DNA of 33,999 nt, taken from positions 1-33,999 of the forward strand of contig JAURVQ010000089.1 of assembly GCA_030655395.1 (NCBI GenBank). Reading direction: 5' to 3'. The notes under the pieces were generated by a model. The model was not told the origin of the DNA, did not search any database, and worked only from the letters and a program-made list of their open reading frames with translations. This document shows, piece by piece, positions 1-9,205 of the stretch. Position 1 is the stretch's first letter; each line of letters opens with the position of its first letter. The stretch is from Gammaproteobacteria bacterium (GTDB taxonomy: Bacteria > Pseudomonadota > Gammaproteobacteria > SURF-13). The position numbers were made by a program, and so were the translations under genes.

Positions 1-5
1 TGACT

Positions 6-707
6 TTGAGGATTCTTGCGCTGATAACCGCGCGGGGCGGGTCGAAACGGCTCCCGGGAAAGAACATCCGCCCCTTGGGCGCAAGCCCTTTGATCGTATG
101 GAGTATCGATGTCGCCAAAGGAATCCCTGAAATCTGCGATATTCTTGTTTCGACTGATAATTCTGCGATTGCAGAGGTTGCCAGCAATGCGGGCGCGGTG
201 GTTCCTTGGCTGCGGCCGGCTGAACTGGCTACTGATATGGCCTCATCAGTAGACGTTTGTCTGCACGCGCTGGATTGGTATGAAGGCGAGAACGGGAAGG
301 TCGATGGGCTATTGTTATTGCAGCCCACTTCCCCCTTTCGCAGCCGTGATACCGTGCTGCGGGGCATTGAGATTTTCCGTGTGCATCAACGCCGCCCCGT
401 GCTTGGGCTTTCTCCCGCTGAGTCTCACCCGATGTGGTGTTTTCAACTCGATGGAGAGACCATGAAGCCATTCATCGACAGCGGCGGTTTGCATCTGAGA
501 TCCCAGGATCTTCCTCCAGCCTATGCGGACAATGGGGCGTTTTATCTCATCGCGCCTGAAGATTTGCGAAAGCTGCGATCATTTTACAGTGATGACACGG
601 TGCCGTTGATGATTGATGCGCCGGAGGAAAGTATTGATATTGATACGGAGTGGGATTGGAGGATGGCGGAAGCCATCCTTGCGATGAGTGGCGCTGGTCA
701 AAAATGA
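6..707 (+). CDS. Acylneuraminate cytidylyltransferase family protein (CMP-sugar synthetase, NeuA/PseF-like)
   Basis: N-terminus MRILALITARGGSKRLPGKNIRPLGASPLIVWSI is the family nucleotide-binding motif; LLQPTSPFR motif; stop overlaps next start (ATGA at 704-707). Confidence 0.9.
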   Translation: MRILALITARGGSKRLPGKNIRPLGASPLIVWSIDVAKGIPEICDILVSTDNSAIAEVASNAGAVVPWLRPAELATDMASSVDVCLHALDWYEGENGKVDGLLLLQPTSPFRSRDTVLRGIEIFRVHQRRPVLGLSPAESHPMWCFQLDGETMKPFIDSGGLHLRSQDLPPAYADNGAFYLIAPEDLRKLRSFYSDDTVPLMIDAPEESIDIDTEWDWRMAEAILAMSGAGQK

Positions 708-1930
708 GTAAGGTCGTTTATTTGATAGATCAGCCACTTGATGAGCGGAACTATGACCGCTTCGGTATCCAGGCCTGGATTGATAGAGGATGGGACGTGG
801 AAGTGTGGGATTTAACATCACTTGCGTACCCCCGTGTTTGGCAAAATTATATTGAGTCAGGACGCAAATTAAAAGAGTTTGAAGGCCATTTCCCTATAAC
901 GTCGAAAAGCCAACTAGAGCACAGATATTCCAGCCTTGCGAGGATTGGATATTTTATTGATTTAACCTCAGATAATTATTGCTCCATACGAGTAAAAATG
1001 CGCCTTATACAAATGGGTGCTATAAGGGTGACCTGTGCTATCGGCTCAATTCCAGAGCCCGGTGATGGGCAAAAATTCGGCTTTGTACGTAAATCAAAAA
1101 AAGCAATTGCAAAAGGTCCAATTAAGTCGTTTAAATGGCTAATTGACGCATTTGTTCGCAAAGTGGCAGCCCCGTTTACCAAGCCGGGCTTGGTCGTTGT
1201 CTCTGGTGAAAAATCAATTCGTTCTGCTGGGAATGATTGCGGAATTCTTAAGGCACATAACTTAGACTATGATATTTTCCTGAGGCTCGCTGAATCAAGG
1301 AGTGTATTAGCAGGAGAGTATGCCGTCTTCATCGATCAAGATTATTGCTTCCATTCTGATTTTATTTATGAAGGCACTCCTTTTTTTGTTACTCCTGAAA
1401 GATATTTTCCTGCCATTTGTAACGGACTTAGAAAGATTTCAGATGTCTTAGAAGTGGATTTGCGGATCGCTACACATCCTAGGTCATCTTATCAACAAAG
1501 AACCCCAGACTATTTTGAAGGGATCCCGGTTGAATATGGGCGATCAGCCGAGTTGATTAGAAATTGTAAGGTTGTGGTGTGTCACGACAGTACAGCGATC
1601 CAATTTGCCGTGTTGTATGGAAAGCCTATAATCTTCGTGATCACGGATGAGTTGCATTCTTCGCCCGGAGGGGAGCTTATTGCTAAATTCGCTTCTGTTT
1701 TTGGAAAATCAGTCATTAACCTGGATGGTGATTTGGTTAAGGTCGATTGGCGCAAAGAGTTGCGCGTTGATTCTCAAAAATATACCGAGTACAAAAATAA
1801 GTATATAAAGACCGATGGCAGTCCAGAAATTCCATTATGGGATATTGTCATCAATCATATCGAGAAGGCCGAAAGGCTGACGTCCACTGATCTTCCGGCA
1901 CAGTGTGCATCTGCTAAGGTGGGCGGGTGA
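704..1930 (+). CDS. Putative GT-B-like surface glycan biosynthesis protein, candidate glycosyltransferase
   Basis: Real start is ATG 704 (MSKVVYLIDQPLDERNYDRFG), inside the 650-1930 ORF. C-terminal part (ATHPRSSY...VVVCHDSTAIQFAVLYGKPIIFV) resembles the GT-B donor domain of polysaccharide enzymes. Visibly AT-rich. Confidence 0.6.
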   Translation: MSKVVYLIDQPLDERNYDRFGIQAWIDRGWDVEVWDLTSLAYPRVWQNYIESGRKLKEFEGHFPITSKSQLEHRYSSLARIGYFIDLTSDNYCSIRVKMRLIQMGAIRVTCAIGSIPEPGDGQKFGFVRKSKKAIAKGPIKSFKWLIDAFVRKVAAPFTKPGLVVVSGEKSIRSAGNDCGILKAHNLDYDIFLRLAESRSVLAGEYAVFIDQDYCFHSDFIYEGTPFFVTPERYFPAICNGLRKISDVLEVDLRIATHPRSSYQQRTPDYFEGIPVEYGRSAELIRNCKVVVCHDSTAIQFAVLYGKPIIFVITDELHSSPGGELIAKFASVFGKSVINLDGDLVKVDWRKELRVDSQKYTEYKNKYIKTDGSPEIPLWDIVINHIEKAERLTSTDLPAQCASAKVGG

Positions 1931-2029
1931 GCTTTCCCTCTTGTTAATTCTGGATACAGAGTCCCGAGAGCTGGCCCCGCAAAAGTGGACGGGGCGATAA
2001 GTGGCAGGGTTGCTCATGGGGCTCGTCTC

Positions 2030-4987
2030 ATGGCCCCTTTGAATCAATCCACGGCAAAACTCATACCCACCAATCCATCGCCTGCCTTTGACCGCTTCCG
2101 ACAGGAATTACGCGGCGAGGTGTATACCGATGTGCTGTCCTTGGGGCTTTATGCCACTGATGCCAGCATGTATCAGATCCCGCCGCTGATGGTGGTGGTG
2201 CCGCGTGACCGGGCCGATGCCTTGCGGGCAGTGCGGCTTTGCGGTGAACTGGGTCTGCCGGTGCTGGCCCGCGGCGGTGGCACCAGCCTCACCGGCCAGA
2301 GTGTGGGGGAGGCCGTTATTCTTGATGTTTCCAAGCACCTCAATCACCTGCTCGAACTGAATCTGGAAGAGGGTTGGGTGCGGGTGGAGCCAGGATTGGT
2401 GTGCAGTGAGTTGAACGCACTGTTGCGACCCCACGCTGTCCAATTTGCTCCGGACCCGGCTACGGCCAACCGCGCCAATATCGGTGGCATGATCGCGAAT
2501 AACGCGGCGGGTATGCGCTCGATTCGTTACGGTATGACCATTGACCACGTGCTGGCGCTGGATATGGCCCTGGCCACCGGCGAGGTGTTGAATCTGGACC
2601 CACTGGACGCGGGGCAACTGGCTGCCAAGTGCGCGCTCCCAGATCGGGAGGGGGTGATCTACCGCGGCCTGCGCGATCTGATGATCCGCCATGCTGACGA
2701 AATTCGTGCCCGCTATCCCAAGGTGATCCGTCGCTCCGGTGGCTATGCCCTAGATGCACTGCTCGATGCTGATCCCTGGAACCTGACTAAGCTGATCTGT
2801 GGTAGCGAGGGCACACTGGGGGTGATTCTTGAGGCCAAGCTGCGTCTCACGCCCCTGCCACGCCACAGCGCCCTCTGTCTGGCGCACTTCGACAGCTTGG
2901 ATACCAGCCTGCGCGCTGCTGCGCTCATCGTGGCCGAAGGCCCGTCGGCGGTGGAACTGATCGACGGCGTTATCCTGCGTCAGGCACGGGCACATCCACT
3001 GACGCGCGATGTCTGCGCCCAGATTAAGAGCGATCCGGGCGCGGTGCTGGTCATCGAGGTGCAGGGTGATGATTCCGGGGCCGTGATGACACACATCCAT
3101 CGTATTGCCGATGGACTTTCCGGTAGCGCCTATGCCGCACCTGTGATGACCGAGCCTCAAGCCGTACAGCAAGTCTGGCAGCTGCGCTCCAGCGCCCTTG
3201 GGCTGATGACCACGGTGCCGGGCACTAAAAAGCCCGTGCCCTACATTGAAGATGCTGCGGTGCCGCCCGAGGTACTGGCGGACTATGTGGCTGAGGTGCT
3301 GGCGGTCTGCCGCAAATACAATCAGCCCGTGTCCATGTTCGGCCATGTCAGCGTTGGCCTGATCCACATCCGGCCTTTGCACGATCTGCACCAGAGTGCC
3401 GACATCGCTCGCATGGCGCAGATTCAGGAAGAGGTCTTCCCGCTGGTGCAGAAATATGGCGGCTCCTGGAGCGGCGAGCATGGTGATGGTATTGTCCGCG
3501 GCGGTTACAACCGGCGTTTCTTCGGCGATGCCCTGTATGGTGCCTTCCAGGAAGTGAAACAGTTCTTCGACCAGGAAGGCCGCATGAACCCGGGCAAGGT
3601 GATTGACACACCGCCCTTGGACAGCCACCTGCGCTTCGGCCCCGGCTACCAGCCGCTGACGGTGCAAAGCGGGTTTCATTACCGCGCACAGGGCGGCATG
3701 CTGGCGGCGGCGGAGCAGTGCACTGGCGTGGGTGCCTGTCGTAAGACCCAAGTGGGCGTGATGTGCCCGTCCTATGCCGCCACTCGCGACGAGGTTCACA
3801 GCACCCGTGGCCGCGCCAATGCCTTGCGCCTAGCGCTGACTGGACAGCTTGGCCCTGAGGCTCTAGGCAGCAATGAACTCAAAGCCGTGATGGATCTGTG
3901 TGTTGGTTGCAAAGGTTGCAAGGGCGAGTGTCCAAACAGCGTGGATATGGCGCGTCTCAAATCCGATGTGCTGTATCAACACCAAATGCGTCATGGGGTT
4001 CCGTTGCGGGCGCGGCTTTTTGGCCATCTGTCTGGTATAGCCAGACTGGCATCTGGTCCGCAGGCACCGCTAGTCAATGCACTAATGGGCAGCGCACCCA
4101 TGCGCGGCCTGATGGAAAGAATATTGGGTATTGACTCAAAACGGACGCTGCCACCGTATACAAGTCAGCGCCTGAGCCGATGGTTTGTGCAGCGTCCTTC
4201 CGGCGGCATCGCCACGGAGCAGGGCAGGGTACGTGATACTGTCATACACATGCGGAGTCATCGTGTCGTACTCTTCAACGACACCTACACCGAGCACTAT
4301 TTACCACAAGTGGGTCGCGCGGCCATTGAAGTGCTTGAGGCCGCGGGCTATCAGGTTGAGCTAGCCACTTTGGGCGACAGTCAACGCAGCGTCATTTCCC
4401 AAGGGTTGCTCGACCAGGCAAAACGCGACGGCACCAGGCTTTTTCAGCGGCTAGATGCGCTGCTTGCGGATGGCGTGCCGCTATTGGTGTGCGAACCTAG
4501 TTGCGCTACGGCGCTGGCTGATGATCTGCCGGATCTGTTGGATGACACCGCACTGGCTCATCGCGTAGCCAGTCGCGTTCAGATGCTGGATCGTTTTCTG
4601 GAGCAAGAGCTTGCCGCTGATCGTTGCACACTGCCCTGGAAGGTGCCAGAGACAGCAGCGCCCCGGCGGTTTCTGGTACACGGACATTGTCACCAGAAAA
4701 CCCTGGACGGCGGCCGCTGGACTCATCGGCTACTTGCCCGCATTCCCGGTGCGATCGTGGTCGACACTGAAGCCGGTTGCTGTGGCATGGCGGGTGCCTT
4801 TGGCTATGAAGCCGAACATGCTGAGCTTTCGCGTATAATCTTCGGCCAGCGGCTATTGCCTAGATTGGTTGAGAGTAGCACCGGAACACGTGTTGTGACC
4901 AATGGGTTTTCCTGTCGCCACCAGATTGCTGATCTGAGTGAACGGCAACCGGGGCATGTTATGGAAATAATTCGAGACTTTCTATAA
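2030..4987 (+). CDS. Fused FAD-binding oxidase / 4Fe-4S / CCG-domain protein (glycolate, D-lactate or D-2-hydroxyacid dehydrogenase-like, YdiJ-like architecture)
   Basis: FAD_binding_4 motif ARGGGTSLTGQSVG and NIGGMIANNAAGMRSIRYG; GEHGDGIVRG; Fe-S cysteines CTGVGACRK...CVGCKGCKGECP; C-terminal GHCHQK and GCCGMAGAFGYE. The ORF opens at 1985; ATG 2030 (MAPLNQSTAK) is the more likely start. Confidence 0.85.
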   Translation: MAPLNQSTAKLIPTNPSPAFDRFRQELRGEVYTDVLSLGLYATDASMYQIPPLMVVVPRDRADALRAVRLCGELGLPVLARGGGTSLTGQSVGEAVILDVSKHLNHLLELNLEEGWVRVEPGLVCSELNALLRPHAVQFAPDPATANRANIGGMIANNAAGMRSIRYGMTIDHVLALDMALATGEVLNLDPLDAGQLAAKCALPDREGVIYRGLRDLMIRHADEIRARYPKVIRRSGGYALDALLDADPWNLTKLICGSEGTLGVILEAKLRLTPLPRHSALCLAHFDSLDTSLRAAALIVAEGPSAVELIDGVILRQARAHPLTRDVCAQIKSDPGAVLVIEVQGDDSGAVMTHIHRIADGLSGSAYAAPVMTEPQAVQQVWQLRSSALGLMTTVPGTKKPVPYIEDAAVPPEVLADYVAEVLAVCRKYNQPVSMFGHVSVGLIHIRPLHDLHQSADIARMAQIQEEVFPLVQKYGGSWSGEHGDGIVRGGYNRRFFGDALYGAFQEVKQFFDQEGRMNPGKVIDTPPLDSHLRFGPGYQPLTVQSGFHYRAQGGMLAAAEQCTGVGACRKTQVGVMCPSYAATRDEVHSTRGRANALRLALTGQLGPEALGSNELKAVMDLCVGCKGCKGECPNSVDMARLKSDVLYQHQMRHGVPLRARLFGHLSGIARLASGPQAPLVNALMGSAPMRGLMERILGIDSKRTLPPYTSQRLSRWFVQRPSGGIATEQGRVRDTVIHMRSHRVVLFNDTYTEHYLPQVGRAAIEVLEAAGYQVELATLGDSQRSVISQGLLDQAKRDGTRLFQRLDALLADGVPLLVCEPSCATALADDLPDLLDDTALAHRVASRVQMLDRFLEQELAADRCTLPWKVPETAAPRRFLVHGHCHQKTLDGGRWTHRLLARIPGAIVVDTEAGCCGMAGAFGYEAEHAELSRIIFGQRLLPRLVESSTGTRVVTNGFSCRHQIADLSERQPGHVMEIIRDFL

Positions 4988-5012
4988 ATTTAAGCAAACG
5001 AGAGGTTTTAAG

Positions 5013-5783
5013 TTGAAGCTGGTGCGTTACAAGAATGAGGAGTTCGCCGCCGAATTCGGTTGCGTGGAAGGCAATCATGTATACAAGCTGATCGGTGATC
5101 CGCTTGGAAAGCCAGGGCGCGGCGAGTTGGTCGGTGAACTTGGTTCGATTAAGCTGCTCGCACCTTGTGTGCCGCGGAAGGTGGCGGCGGTGGCCATCAA
5201 CTTCCCTGGCATTGAGCGCTATTCCCCAGACATGAAAGAGCCGCTGGTGCTGCTTAAGCCGGGTACCAGTGTCTGCGGCCCCGGCGACCCGGTTATCAAT
5301 CCTTTTCCTGATCTGCCATGGTGGGGCGAGGCCGAGTTGGGTGTGGTGATTCGCCACACGCTGCGTAATGTCGGCGAGGATCGGGTGCGCGAAGGCGTAC
5401 TCGGATTCACCATCGGCAACGATGCCTCGGTCGAGAACGTGGAAGGCCGCGATCACCACTTGGCGCGTTCGAAGGCACCCGACACCTTCTGCCCTCTTGG
5501 CCCGTGGATTGACACCGAGTTCGATGCCAGCGACTGTGTTATCGAGGCGGTTCAGAACGGCGAAGTAATCCGCCGCGGGCGAACCAGCCAGCAGGTATGG
5601 CAATGGCCGCGCGTCGTTTCCTGGCTGTCCACCTGGATGACCCTGGAGCCCTGGGATGTGGTACTCACCGGGAACCCACCGGACACCGTCGGCATGCGCT
5701 TCATCCAGCATGGCGACATCTACACAGCGCGTATCCAGGGTCTGGGCGAGCTGACCAATCCCTTCTACGTCAGAGGCAAATAA
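5013..5783 (+). CDS. Fumarylacetoacetate hydrolase (FAH) family protein
   Basis: TTG start after an AGAGG-like RBS; motifs WWGEAELGVVI, GFTIGNDASVENVEGRDHHLARSKAPDTFCPLGPW, DVVLTGNPPDTVGM typical of FAH C-terminal domains. Confidence 0.85.
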   Translation: MKLVRYKNEEFAAEFGCVEGNHVYKLIGDPLGKPGRGELVGELGSIKLLAPCVPRKVAAVAINFPGIERYSPDMKEPLVLLKPGTSVCGPGDPVINPFPDLPWWGEAELGVVIRHTLRNVGEDRVREGVLGFTIGNDASVENVEGRDHHLARSKAPDTFCPLGPWIDTEFDASDCVIEAVQNGEVIRRGRTSQQVWQWPRVVSWLSTWMTLEPWDVVLTGNPPDTVGMRFIQHGDIYTARIQGLGELTNPFYVRGK

Positions 5784-6640
5784 TGTACGACTTTTTTCTG
5801 GGTTCGCGCGAAGAGATCGCGCGAAACGAGACCAAATTTTTGATATCGGTAAAGCGCATGATGCCACGCTGGGTTAATTCTGTGCCGGATACCGAGTTTC
5901 TTAGCTTAGCCGCACTTCTCGATGCTCAGGGCCAAACTGCCACAAGCGCGGGCAGACGATTCGTGGCTGTCGAAACCGGCGCCGGCGCGAGCAGCTTGGC
6001 CTGTGCCTATTACGCACTCAAATACGACGGGCTGGCGCTGTCATGGGACAGCAATGGTGAAAAAGGTTCGCTTATCCGCACGGTCTGTACCGAGACCATG
6101 GGCAACGTATTTGCCAAGCATGTCGATACCCACTGGAAGCTTGTGGCGCACGACAGCCTGTCACCGTACCTGGGGCTGCCAATTCTTCCCGACCTGGTTG
6201 ACCACGTGGACCTGTTCTTCCACGACAGTGAACACACATGGAACACGGTGCTGGGCGAATTGAAAGCGGTGAATCCGCTGTTGGTTGAGGGCGCGGTGGT
6301 TGCGCTCGATGACGCCAACCAGGATTATCTGCACACCAATATTGCCTATATCAATACATTCAGACGCAAGCTTGGCCTGCCGCCGGTGCCGCGCCCGCAG
6401 GACAACACCAGTCTGCCGTTCTATCAGGAGACGGAGCGCTTTCTTCAGGCCAACTGGGGCAAGGTGGATTATCTGCCCGATCTGTACAAGCAGAACGTCA
6501 GGAACGATCCGTATTTTGCTTATTTCGATGCCGAGTTTGATATCAAGGTCGAGCTTGGCACCGAGCGCCTGGAAAAACTCGAACACCGTTTCGATAGCTG
6601 GCGCGTGAGCAAGCGGCTTGACCAGACGGGCAAGCCATGA
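5783..6640 (+). CDS. Class I SAM-dependent methyltransferase-like protein
   Basis: ATG overlaps previous stop (TAATG). FVAVETGAGASSLACAYYA resembles SAM motif I; DHVDLFFHDSEHTWNTVLGEL resembles the Methyltransf_24 acidic motif. Real start is 5783, not the 5597 ORF start. Confidence 0.65.
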   Translation: MYDFFLGSREEIARNETKFLISVKRMMPRWVNSVPDTEFLSLAALLDAQGQTATSAGRRFVAVETGAGASSLACAYYALKYDGLALSWDSNGEKGSLIRTVCTETMGNVFAKHVDTHWKLVAHDSLSPYLGLPILPDLVDHVDLFFHDSEHTWNTVLGELKAVNPLLVEGAVVALDDANQDYLHTNIAYINTFRRKLGLPPVPRPQDNTSLPFYQETERFLQANWGKVDYLPDLYKQNVRNDPYFAYFDAEFDIKVELGTERLEKLEHRFDSWRVSKRLDQTGKP

Positions 6641-7572
6641 GGGCATTGGTAACGGGCGGCGCGGGTTTCATTGGCGCGCATCTGTGCCGCCGCTTGCTGC
6701 GCGAGGGCTGGTCGGTGCTGGTGGTCGACAACCTGTCCTCGGGACACGCCCGGAATCTGCCCGAGGGCGCGGATTTCAAATGGCTGGATCTTACCGACGA
6801 GGACGCGGCGCTCGAACTGCCCAAAGATGGCGTAGATGTGGTGTTCCATCTAGCTTCTCATGTCGGCCAGGAATTGTCGTTTGAGCGACCGTTGTTTGAT
6901 CTCAAGGCGAATGCATTTTCCACCATGATCTTGCTCAAATGGTGCCTGGAGAAGCGCGTCAGGCAACTGGTTTTCGCCAGTTCAATGAACGTGTATGGCG
7001 ACCCGCTTCAGGTTCCGGTCACGGAAGACACGCCGGTGCAACCGCCCTCACCCTACGCAGTTGGCAAGATCGCCTCGGAGTATCTTTGCAAGGTGTATCA
7101 GACTTTCGGCGTGAACACCACCAGCCTGAGGTTATTCAACGTCTACGGCCCGATGCAGGACATGCGCAACATGAAGCAGGGCATGGCCAGCATCTTCATG
7201 ACTTACGTGGCCCGCAATGAACCCATCCTGGTGCGCGGCTCCAAGGATCGGTTTCGCGATTTTATTTGTGTGCATGACGTCGTCGATGCTTTTCTACGCT
7301 GCGTCGACGAGCGGGCCTACGGGAAAATCTATAATGTTGCGACCGGAAAAAAAACCCACGTCTGGGAGCTGTTGCACGGCATTATCGCTGCGTTTGGCCA
7401 CGATCCGCAGGAGTATCCCGTTGCTTACGGTGAACCGACCCCACGCGACCAGTTCGGGGTGTTTGGTGACTCGTCCCTGCTGCAACAGGACTTGGGATGG
7501 AAACCGGCCGTGGCTCTGGATGAGGGCCTGCGCGAAATGGCGGACTGGGTGCGGCGGGAAGCCATCCTTTAA
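6637..7572 (+). CDS. NAD-dependent epimerase/dehydratase (UDP-glucose 4-epimerase-like SDR)
   Basis: GGAGFIGAHLCRRL Rossmann motif, YAVGKIASEYL (YxxxK), LRLFNVYGP. Confidence 0.9.
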   Translation: MRALVTGGAGFIGAHLCRRLLREGWSVLVVDNLSSGHARNLPEGADFKWLDLTDEDAALELPKDGVDVVFHLASHVGQELSFERPLFDLKANAFSTMILLKWCLEKRVRQLVFASSMNVYGDPLQVPVTEDTPVQPPSPYAVGKIASEYLCKVYQTFGVNTTSLRLFNVYGPMQDMRNMKQGMASIFMTYVARNEPILVRGSKDRFRDFICVHDVVDAFLRCVDERAYGKIYNVATGKKTHVWELLHGIIAAFGHDPQEYPVAYGEPTPRDQFGVFGDSSLLQQDLGWKPAVALDEGLREMADWVRREAIL

Positions 7573-7596
7573 CAACTTCGAGAGAACGGGAAATAC

Positions 7597-8355
7597 ATGA
7601 AAGTCGTGATTGGTATACCGGCGCGTATGGGTTCGTCGCGTCTGCCGGGCAAGCCGCTGGCGAAAATCCTCGGCATGCCGATGGTCGAGCATGTCTACCG
7701 GCGCTGCCTGCTGGCAAAAGGTATCGATGAAGTATTTATCGCCACCTGTGATCAGGAAATCCTCGACGCCGTAAAGTCGATTGGCGCCCAAGCCTTCATG
7801 ACGCGCAAGGACATCGAGCGTCCTGGCTTGCGCGTTGCCGAAGCCTGCCGACAGCAGCAACTCGCCGACGACGACATCGTGGTGGTGGTTCAGGGCGATG
7901 AGCCGCTGGTCCACCCCGGCATGATCGACCTGGCGGTACAGCCCATGCTGGACGATCCGGCGATCCAGCTTTTGACCTTGGTGGCCGATGCCAATGAGAC
8001 GGAGTGGTGCGACCCCAACGAAGTGAAAGTTGTGATCGACATTAGGGAGGACGTGCTGTTTATGTCGCGTAGCCCGCTCCCGTCCAACGAGTGGAGGCAT
8101 ATCGGGCCGCGCCTGAAACAGGTCGCGATCATGCCCTTTCGCAAGAAATTCCTGCTCGAGTTCCAGGCCATGCCGCCGACACCCTACGAGCTCGCCGAGC
8201 AAATCGAGCTACTGCGCGCAGTGGAGCACGGCGTGAAGATTCGCGCCGTGAAATCGCCGTACCAGAGTATTTCGGTGGACACCGAGAGCGACCGTCAGGA
8301 GGTCGAGGCCGCGATGGTGAGCGACGAGTTCTATCTGCAATACGCCAAACGTTAA
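7597..8355 (+). CDS. 3-deoxy-manno-octulosonate cytidylyltransferase family protein (divergent KdsB-like)
   Basis: MKVVIGIPARMGSSRLPGKPLAKILGMPMVEHVYRR, VVVVQGDEPLVHP, NEVKVV, SVDTESDRQEVEAAM. The canonical HQSGTxR signature is replaced by IERPGLR. Confidence 0.82.
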   Translation: MKVVIGIPARMGSSRLPGKPLAKILGMPMVEHVYRRCLLAKGIDEVFIATCDQEILDAVKSIGAQAFMTRKDIERPGLRVAEACRQQQLADDDIVVVVQGDEPLVHPGMIDLAVQPMLDDPAIQLLTLVADANETEWCDPNEVKVVIDIREDVLFMSRSPLPSNEWRHIGPRLKQVAIMPFRKKFLLEFQAMPPTPYELAEQIELLRAVEHGVKIRAVKSPYQSISVDTESDRQEVEAAMVSDEFYLQYAKR

Positions 8356-8365
8356 CGAGGCTCAA

Positions 8366-9205
8366 ATGACCATCCCCAATCGTATCAAATCGGAACTCAG
8401 AGCCGGACGTACGGTGTTCGGCACTTGGTCCAACCTGTCCTCGCCTTCGGCCTTGAACGTTATTGGGCAGTCCGGGCTTGATTTCGTCATTATTGACATG
8501 GAGCATGGACCAACGTCTTTTGAGACGGCAGAAATGCAACTGTACGCCACCGAGTCGGCCGGCTGTACCCCAATAATCCGCTTGGGTGAAGGTAGTGATA
8601 CGACCATCCTGCACGCCCTTGACATCGGTGTGCAGTCGCTACTGGTATCGCAGGTCGCGACCCCCGAGGAAGCGCAACGAATAGTGCGCGCGTCCAAGTA
8701 TTTCCCCGATGGCAACCGCGGCCTTTCCCCGTATACCCGCAATCACGGTTACTCCGACGCCAATCTGGCAGAGAAGCTGCATCGTGCCAACGAGGAGATG
8801 CTTGTCGGGGTGCTGGTCGAAGGAGAAGCGGGCATGGGCAACCTGGAGAAAATCGCACAAACGCCCGGGCTGGACATGATCTACCTCGGTATATTCGACA
8901 TCTCCATGGCGGTGGGAGTGCCGGGTGACGTGCGGCACCCCAAGGTGGTGAAGATGGTGCGTGATTGCGTACGCGTCATAGAGGGGCATGGACTTGCTGC
9001 GGGTTCGGTTGCACCTGACCGCGAATATCTGAAACTGCTGCACGAGGCAGGCTTTCGCTTCCTGTCTTATCGGGTCGACAGCGCTGTGCTGCGTGAAGGT
9101 TTCGCCACAGCCTGTTCCTGGTATGAGGAGTTGTGTGTGCAGCCGGATTCAGGCAAAGGTGTGCGTCGTCAACCGGGCACCAAATCACCAAAGGGGGGCA
9201 GTTAA
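8366..9205 (+). CDS. HpcH/HpaI-type class II pyruvate aldolase (2-keto-3-deoxy acid aldolase family)
   Basis: GTWSNLSSPSALNVIGQSGLDFVIIDMEHGP; PIIRLGEG; VLVEGEAGMGNLEKI; DMIYLGIFDISMAVG. Positions matching the HpaI catalytic His/Arg and metal Glu/Asp appear kept. Confidence 0.85.
   Translation: MTIPNRIKSELRAGRTVFGTWSNLSSPSALNVIGQSGLDFVIIDMEHGPTSFETAEMQLYATESAGCTPIIRLGEGSDTTILHALDIGVQSLLVSQVATPEEAQRIVRASKYFPDGNRGLSPYTRNHGYSDANLAEKLHRANEEMLVGVLVEGEAGMGNLEKIAQTPGLDMIYLGIFDISMAVGVPGDVRHPKVVKMVRDCVRVIEGHGLAAGSVAPDREYLKLLHEAGFRFLSYRVDSAVLREGFATACSWYEELCVQPDSGKGVRRQPGTKSPKGGS

Noticed and set aside
1974-1995. GCCCCG-N10-CGGGGC inverted repeat upstream of the FAD oxidase gene
   Set aside because: Short GC-only stem with no T-run and no sign of a known element; could be chance. 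The nearby aaaagtggac text is too short to call an IS end.
2750-3799. Long minus-strand ORF (349 aa)
   Set aside because: Lies entirely opposite the FAD/Fe-S oxidase; His/Gln-rich composition typical of a shadow frame of GC-rich coding DNA.
5597-5782. N-terminal extension of the 5597-6640 ORF
   Set aside because: Overlaps the FAH coding sequence; ATG 5783 overlaps the FAH stop and is the natural start.
4959-5867. Minus-strand ORF (302 aa)
   Set aside because: Antisense to the FAH gene, no recognisable family motif.
7294-8202. Minus-strand ORF (302 aa)
   Set aside because: Antisense to the SDR epimerase and KdsB-like genes, both with strong motif support.
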